DNA from: Annona cherimola
Taxonomy: Eukaryota > Streptophyta > Magnoliopsida > Magnoliales > Annonaceae
Direction of reading: 5' to 3'
DNA length: 64,000 bases
Assembly (NCBI GenBank): GCA_030490835.1
Contig: CM059972.1
Coordinates: forward strand, 47,347,452-47,411,451
Shown: piece after piece, positions 58,248-64,000 of the stretch
How positions within the stretch are numbered: the first letter of the stretch is position 1
Layout of the letters: every line of letters starts with the position of its first letter
Made by a program: the position numbers and the translations under genes
Notes under the pieces: model-generated
Databases searched by the model: none
What the model was told of the DNA's origin: nothing
Seen by the model: the letters and a program-made list of their open reading frames with translations, nothing else

Positions 58248-60056
58248 TGCTGGTCCCGAGTTTATGGCTATGACCCAAGAGGAGAGGGGTGAATTGGGTA
58301 TTTTAAAAAAATTCACTTAAACAGAAATTTTCCCCCTATTTAATTTAATCCCCTTAATGAAACAGTTGAATAATATGGAGAGAAATAAACCAACAAAAGC
58401 AGAAATGCAAACCACAACAGTAGACACAAATTTTATAGTAGTTCGAGTAATCTTCCCTACTCCACTCTTCCAAGATTACACCCGTTGTGACTTGGGTTCC
58501 ACTATTATATTATCAAATACAGCTAGAGCAGCAGCTCTCTTCTAGATTTCAGCTCTAGGGGCATGCACAAATCACAGTACAAGTAGGTGATGAGTCATAC
58601 TCAAGTCACAACCCTACTTTGCTTTCACTTGGTTCAAAGCACCAATATCAAACTAAGTATCAGATACAAATATTGAATCAAATAAATAAAACTACACTTT
58701 ACAGATTGTGTAGGCAGGTTTCAGCTCGTGGAAGAACTTGTAGAAGAAAGATTTGATTAGCAATACAGCTTCATCAAGTTGGAGCTAACTTCTTTACTCG
58801 AAACTTGTGTTGATCACTTAATGCCTGGAGAAGATGGTAATTAGATCTCAGTAAATGCTTTCTCTTACCTCTAGCACGTTCACTTGAATGCTCTTTTATA
58901 ATGGTAGAGTAAATTCGAACGTTTGGTGGTAGGTGGCGCGCATTTAATGCGCCAACATTCGAATTTTTCTCACCGTTGCGACCCAAGTCGCATGTGGAGT
59001 TGACTTCGGATGCGACTTCACCCAAGTCACAGACTGGAGTCGACTTCAGGTACGACTTCGGCCTCCTGCATCTTCAAATTCCTACTTCAGGTCAACTTGG
59101 TCCTGGACTTGACCTAAGTCGCAGGTGAAGTTGACTTCGGTTGCGACTTCACTTTCTGTATACACTTGTTAGAACTTGGATTTCTTGAAAGTGATCTTGG
59201 TAGCTTGATATTCATCACATCTTGTTCTTCCACTGATATTCTTAAGCTTGAAAGTTTGATCTTGGAACTCGACATGTTCATCTTTTCTTGGAGACTTGTC
59301 TTCATGTCTTGAACTTAGAATAATTTGATCTTGTAGTTCATAAAGGTAGCCCAAAGATTTTCCCTTGAGTAATATACTATCTTGAATGATTAAATTAGGC
59401 ACATTTACTTGTCTGGACTGCATATTTCTTTATTCTGACTCAAGTCGGATATCTGGGTCGACTTGGTGTCCAACTTCACTCAAGTCGCATGTGGAGTCGA
59501 CCCGGGGATGCGACTTCACCCAAGTCGCACATGGAGTCGACCTCGGGTGTGGCTTCACCTGTCTTGGTTACCAATTTCAACGTTGGAAAGTTTAAGCATT
59601 TGAAGTCGATGGTGGAGTTGACTTGGGTTTGTGACTTCACCCAAGTCGCGATTAGAGTCGACTTGGACTGCGACTTCACCTATCTTGATTCCCAATTTTA
59701 ACGCTGGAAGGATTGACCATCTGAAATCGATAGTGGAGTTGACTTGGGTTTGCGACTTCACCCAAGTCACAGCCGGAGTCGACTTGGACTGCGACTTCAC
59801 GTGTCTTGATTCCCAATTTCAGCGCTAGAAGGTTTTGCTCCTTTTGAAGTCGATCTTGAAGTCGACTTGGGTATCGACTTCACTCAAGTCGGTGGCTAAG
59901 TCGACTTGGCTTTGCGACTTGGTCTGTCAGGTACTAAATTTTAAGTTTTTAATCTTTAACCAATTTAAACAAGTCCCGTTAGTACCCAAAGCATTCTCAA
60001 ATTAAGTTGTTAATCATCAAACATAGATTGTGCTTAATTTGCCTTTGATTCCAACA
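58248..60056 (-). repeat. Element C 3' LTR (1809 bp)
   Basis: On the element strand it starts TGTTGG at 60056 and ends CCAGCA at 58248. Same family as C1 and C2. U3 contains the AGTCGACT-type arrays, then a TATA box, then the CCTAGAGCTGAAATCTAGAAG stretch (about 58540-58560) found in all three copies. Confidence 0.9.
58893..59930 (-). promoter_or_regulatory. C LTR promoter: TATA and phased AGTCG motif arrays
   Basis: TATAAAAG (minus strand) at 58900-58893. Upstream on the same strand are arrays at about 58980-59150 and 59460-59920 of AAGTCGCA, AGTCGACT and TGCGACTT motifs in 39-40-bp units. The unit is a dyad: AAGTCGCA and TGCGACTT are mutual reverse complements flanking the palindrome AGTCGACT. 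The position suits an enhancer. Confidence 0.6.
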
Positions 60057-60070
60057 ATCTCCCCCTTTTT
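60057..60070 (-). other. Element C polypurine tract
   Basis: The plus strand reads ATCTCCCCCTTTTT, giving AAAAAGGGGGAGAT on the element strand, adjacent to LTR start 60056. Confidence 0.88.
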
Positions 60071-60525
60071 GATGATTGACAAAACCAACTTGAGTTATAC
60101 CTTTCATTTACACTTAAAATAACATTTCACTTTTATCTTGGCTCTTTAGATCAATCATATGTCATTTGCATTGCATTCCAAAGTTAATGAAATCAAAATA
60201 TAATAGCAAATACATACAAAGAACAAGTCATATGCATTCAACCATTGCAAATCATCCAAAACAGATCATTTTCATAGATAATCAAGCAAATTTATACAGT
60301 TTGAAACAATGAGATACAAAATGGCCTATATGTGTACAATCTACCCGTCCCATGAAAGTAAACTATCCTAAAAACTCAAAACCCTCTCCCCCTTTTTGTC
60401 AAGGAATCAAAAAGGAGATAGGGAAAGCATAATTTAGTAAGTTGGAAAGCAAATATGGGATAAGATAGGCGACAAGGAGGTTTGGTAGGCCTGATGTAGG
60501 CAGAGGAATAAAAAGACGAGAGAGG
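60071..60525 (-). other. Element C 3' untranslated region
   Basis: Between the extra ORF and the PPT. AT-rich; no coding frame or repeat that I can support. Confidence 0.5.
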
Positions 60526-62033
60526 CTAAATGGTGGGTTCAGCTCTCACTGATTCACCAAAATAAGGATCCAGGTGAGACATACTCGGCACACGGCGACC
60601 TCTGCTGCTTCCCGATGCAAGCCGATACTTGATATTGCACAGTTCATGATCTATTCGATCCTGACGAGTATGCATATCCATGATCGCCATATGGATCCCG
60701 GCCAGCTGTGACGAGATCCGATCTTCGATCTGCTCAAGGGGTGCCCATAGAGCGGTGACGAAGGTATCCCATGTTGGTGAATGCGGACGAGGGTCGGGGA
60801 TCTGGGAGCCTCGAGGAGAGCATGGCCCATGTGATTGGGGTGATGTAGACTCCGTAGGCACAATCGGTGGTGGAGATGGGGCTGCCTCCTACTGTGGGGA
60901 CGGAGGGGGTTGCTCCCCCTCAAAATGTGCACCTCCCGCTTCTGGTTGGGCTGGTTGTCCCATTCTTTCCCGAATTCTCTCAACCCTGAATTCCTCTACA
61001 TTTATTTTCATTCTTGTCAACAAGGCCTTATTTATTGCGTTGGTTGGCTTGAGTACTTCAAACGGTTCGCCGTCGAGATCAACACCGAGGTAATGCATTA
61101 TTCTTGTGATCCAAGTCCCATATAGTAACACGCCTCGTGGGTTGTCTTTCTTTGAGGCCAAAGCTTCCAATAACAGGGCAGGCAGGCTGACTTTGACCCG
61201 ATTGTCTATTTTCCACAGAATTTCAGCCTCTAGTGGGTTTAGTTGGTTCCGGCCTCCTCCTTTTGGGTAAATGCAATGGGCGATCAACAGCCATAGAACC
61301 CTCAATCTCCAAGACAAATCCATATAATGGAGAAATTTTATCCCAGGGTGATACTTATTGCTCTTGGTTAACTGGTTGTACATCTATGGAATTGTTAACC
61401 CTTCGGGAATATTCTCCTCTGCTTCTGGAATATCCAAAATATGTGCAATTCTTCGGATTGCATTTTTCCTGTGATTTCCATTTCCAATTCCCAAGTTTAT
61501 ATCTTTTCCTTTTACAAAGGTAAGGTAGTAATCCTGATCCCAAAGATAGTAGAATACTTGGGTCAAATCAGGGTATACCCTGTCATCGGCTTTCAAAAGC
61601 CCAGTCCATCCCTGAAAGTAGAGTAGCTCCTCTATACCAAACTCATAGTCTCGCAAAAATTCAAAATTAATAATCTTGGGTACAAATATCTTACACTCGT
61701 AAAAATGCTTGTAAAATCTATTGTGTTGTCGTTCTGTTCTAAAATAGGTAGTTGGCATTTTGAGGACCTGTGCCTTTTGAGTTGGGGTGCCCTGCCTGTT
61801 TGCAGCTGATAGCGTCTCACTGCTTGACCCTAATTAGGAGCTGATTTGTCGGGTGTCGACGAGGATGGATTAGCCTCAGAGAAACACACACGACGTCTCG
61901 CAGATGCGGAGGCCTCCTCCCGAACTCGTTTGGATGGAGCTTGTTGTCGGCGGGGCACCCCCTTGCCTGTATTTGATCTGGATGGCCTGGATATGGCCAG
62001 TTTGGAAGGATTTGTGACTGCTTTAGGAGCCAT
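60526..62033 (-). pseudogene. Element C extra ORF downstream of pol (SIRE 'env-like' position)
   Basis: ATG at 62033 (MAPKAVTNPSKLAISRPSRS, basic Ser/Pro-rich), stop at 61830-61832. A one-step frame change near there leads into a frame running to 60526 with only two in-frame TAG codons (61384-61386, 60889-60891): about 500 codons in all. The middle has HNRFYKHFYECKIFVPKIIN, WTGLLKADDRVYPDLTQVFY and LHYMDLSWRLRVLWLLIAH, which fits the large domain annotated in plant genomes as 'putative plant transposon protein'. A Pro/Ser-rich hinge and a coiled-coil-like C-terminal part (MAIMDMHTRQDRIDHELCNI) follow. It is the position of the env-like ORF of SIRE elements, but I see no signal peptide or clear membrane anchor, so an envelope role is doubtful. 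Confidence 0.72.
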
Positions 62034-62615
62034 GTAATTAATTTGATAGGTTTGTGAGATGGATTTATGAAATGGGACTTTGGAAAAACAAAGAGACTGC
62101 CAGAAATGCGAGCAAATGCAAGAAGAAATCCAAGCAAGGGAGATGGCCGCCGGTGGTTTTCTGGCCGACCGACAGGGAGACAGATGCACTGTTTGGGCAG
62201 AAAGATGCAAAGACGACAAGGGAAATAGGAATAACTGGGAAACAATGAGTAACCGGAGAGAGAGAGAGAGAGAGAGAACTGTGAGAGAGAGAACTGAGAG
62301 AGAGAGGTCTGGAGTTGGGTCGAGATTGAGAGAGAACTGAGAGAGATAAAACTTCGAGAGAAAAAGAGGAAGCTACTGCGGGAATAAGGAAGAACAGAAA
62401 AGAGGAGAGATGAAGAAGAAGACGGCGTGGGGGAAAGCGAAGCATCGCGCGCTGGAGTCGACTTGCCCTAACCGAAGTCGACTTCGCCCCATGCAGAGTC
62501 GACTTCGCCTGTCCGAAGTCGACTTCGATTTTGTGGAGTCGACTTCACTGACCAAAGTCAACTTGGCTCTCTAGACTTGCTTTTTATAAAATGCTCCCCC
62601 TATCATATTATGCTT
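62034..62615 (-). promoter_or_regulatory. Spacer between pol and extra ORF: GA microsatellite and GTCGAC array
   Basis: 62456-62566 carries five GTCGAC palindromes and one GTCAAC, starting at 62458, 62477, 62498, 62518, 62538 and 62558, i.e. every 19-21 bases, embedded in GAAGTCGACTTCG words like those of the C LTR. Between it and the ORF start lies a GAGAGA-rich stretch (62255-62345; CT-rich on the element strand). No TATA is clear. It could drive the extra ORF separately. Confidence 0.45.
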
Positions 62616-64000
62616 CTAATCAAACTCAATCATACCCATATCATTCTTAATTTTATAAAATGGGTCCTTTGCAAGTGGTTAGGTAAAAATATCTGCAATT
62701 TAGTTCTCAGTTTTAACATATTCCAAACAAATGTCACGATTTTCAATATGTTCACGAATAAAATGGTGTCTTACATCTATTTGCTTTGTTCTAGAATGCA
62801 ACGCAGGATTTTTGGTCAAACAAATTGCACTTGTATTATCAAATCTAATTGGAATATCATGATAATCAATACCATAATCCTTAAGTTGTTGTTTCATCTA
62901 AAGTAGTTGGGCACAACAGCTCCCGACGGCAATATATTCGGCTTCCGCAGTAGATAGAGCAACACTAGTCTATTTTCTTGAAAACCATGAAACTAATATG
63001 TTTCCAAGAAATTGACATGTTCCACTAGTACTTTTTCTATCTACTTTGTAGCCGGCAAAATCCGCATCCGAGTAGTCGATTAGATCAAATGTTGACCCCT
63101 TTGGATACCATAGTCCTAGATTAGTGGTATTTATCAAATATCTGAAAATTCTTTTTATAACTTTTAAATGTGATTCTTTAGGACATGATTGGAATCTAGA
63201 ACACATGCAAACACTGAATAAAATGTCAGGTCTAGAAGCAGTTAAGTATAATAAAGATCCTATCATGCTTCTATACAGCTTTTGTTCGACAAATTTACCC
63301 TTTTCATCCTTGTCGATCTTGATAGTTGAACTCATTGGTGTATTTGCACCTTTGCTATTCTACATTCCGACCTTCTTTAACATTTCCTTGACATACTTGG
63401 ACTAATATATGAAAATCCCTTCTGCTTGTTGCTTAATTTGCAGCCCAAGGAAGAAATTCATTTCACCCATCATGCTCATTTCAAATTCACTCTGTATAAT
63501 CTTAGAAAATTCTTAGCACAGAGTTTCATTAGTAGCACCAAATATTATATCATCAACATAAATTTGAACAATTAAAATATTTTTATCCTTATACTTGATG
63601 AACAATGTTGTATCAACCTTTCATCTTTGAAATTCATGATCAATCAAAAATTTGCTTAACCTTTCATACCAAGCTCGTGGAGCTTGTTTTAGTCCGTATA
63701 GTGCTTTGGTTAATTTGAAAATATATTTTGATTGATCATTTTCTTCAAATCTTTGAGGTTGTTCAACATAAACTTCTTCATTCAGGTAACCATTCAAAAA
63801 TGCACTTTTTACATCCATTTGAAACAATTTAAAATCCATGTGAGAAACAAATGCTAGTAAGATATGTATAGCTTCTAATCTAGCCACAGGAGCATATGAT
63901 TCTTCAAAATCTATTCCCTCTTCTTAGGAATATCCTTTGGCTACTAATCTAGCTTTGTTTCTCACCACAAGTCCACTTTCATCTAATTTGTTCCTAAAAA
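62616..64000 (-). pseudogene. pol: Element C pol: RT and RNase H, 3' part
   Basis: One continuous frame on the minus strand from the edge to TAG 62616-62618, broken by about nine stops and no frameshift that I can find. [44 protein letters not shown] (63690), the active site YVDDIIFG (about 63560-63540), then LYRSMIGSLLYLTASRPDI (63280) and YSDADFAGYKVDRKSTSGTC. RNase H: AEAEYIA (62960), NTSAICLTKNPALHSRTKQI, DVRHHFIRE and the terminal IADIFT-PLA. All are Ty1/copia hallmarks. Integrase and gag lie beyond the window. Confidence 0.92.

Larger units (their letters stand above)
58248..64000 (-). mobile_element. Element C: Ty1/copia, SIRE/Maximus type, 3' part, minus strand
   Basis: From the right edge on the minus strand: RT, RNase H, a spacer with a GTCGAC array, an extra ORF, PPT, 3' LTR. 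The PPT AAAAAGGGGGAGA followed by TTGTTGG and the presence of a large ORF after pol are typical of the SIRE/Maximus lineage. The left flank before the LTR is ctagt (58243-58247); its partner TSD lies outside. Integrase, gag and the 5' LTR are beyond 64000. Confidence 0.88.

Noticed and set aside
62065..62445. Leu/Ser-rich hydrophobic frame before the extra ORF, as a signal peptide
   Set aside because: It derives from the CT/GA microsatellite and is out of frame with the following gene start at 62033.
1..64000. CRISPR arrays, bacterial operons, tRNA or rRNA genes, host protein-coding genes
   Set aside because: Tandem arrays here are promoter motifs of LTRs, all recognisable proteins belong to retroelements or the pararetrovirus, and TGGTATCAGAGC sites are tRNA-primer sites rather than tRNA genes.

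Overview
This window is heterochromatic-type DNA from a flowering plant with a large, transposon-rich genome. It is AT-rich, I found no host gene or RNA gene, and nearly every base can be placed in a nest of LTR retrotransposons plus one endogenous pararetrovirus (Caulimoviridae). Names used below are mine: Chr1 and Chr2 are two Ty3/gypsy chromovirus elements of Tekay/Del type; BIG is a related non-autonomous element with 5.7-kb LTRs; A and B are two non-chromovirus Ty3/gypsy families (Athila/Tat type, PBS TGGCGCCGTTGCCG); C is a Ty1/copia family of SIRE/Maximus type; D is a solo LTR related to the Chr families. Boundaries come from TG..CA termini, 5-bp target-site duplications (TSDs), primer-binding sites (PBS), polypurine tracts (PPT) and comparison of repeated copies inside the window.

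Layout. 1-3480: right part of an endogenous pararetrovirus (end of RT/RNase H, a 481-aa ORF, TATA promoter and leader, two small coiled-coil ORFs), joined at an (AT)n tract to Chr1. 3483-32937: Chr1 on the + strand: truncated 5' LTR, PBS, an extra acidic ORF before gag (called ORF0), decayed gag and pol, PPT, 3' LTR. BIG (5372-19481, TSD gcttc) sits inside ORF0. A B solo LTR (26567-29065, TSD gaact) and an A solo LTR (30776-32302, TSD cacgt/catgt) sit in the 3' LTR. 32938-45839: Chr2 on the - strand, cut in its integrase by Chr1; it also has ORF0, which carries two solo C LTRs (37225-39100 and 39383-41141). 45840-58247: a B element on the + strand, cut in its protease by Chr2; its single LTR is split by a truncated A element (49486-57013, - strand), which itself holds the D solo LTR (50641-54148, TSD ctatc). 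58248-64000: a C copia element on the - strand (3' LTR, PPT, an extra ORF downstream of pol, RNase H and RT), running off the right edge.

The relative order of events can be read directly: B was hit by Chr2, Chr2 by Chr1, and Chr1 by BIG, the virus and two LTRs. BIG is by far the youngest, since its two 5.7-kb LTRs differ at only a few sites. Most other coding regions carry many stop codons, often Trp to stop, as expected of old methylated elements.

Most noteworthy: (1) the BIG element; (2) a mosaic Chr1 LTR pair, about 0.3% divergent on one side and about 7% on the other, with the break at an inserted solo LTR; (3) conserved splice-donor-like and splice-acceptor-like blocks inside four otherwise diverged LTR families; (4) ORF0, conserved before gag in two elements; (5) motif arrays phased at 13 bp in the C LTR promoter and at 20 bp before its extra ORF; (6) the pararetrovirus joined at a TA microsatellite for which the window also holds the virus-free copy.
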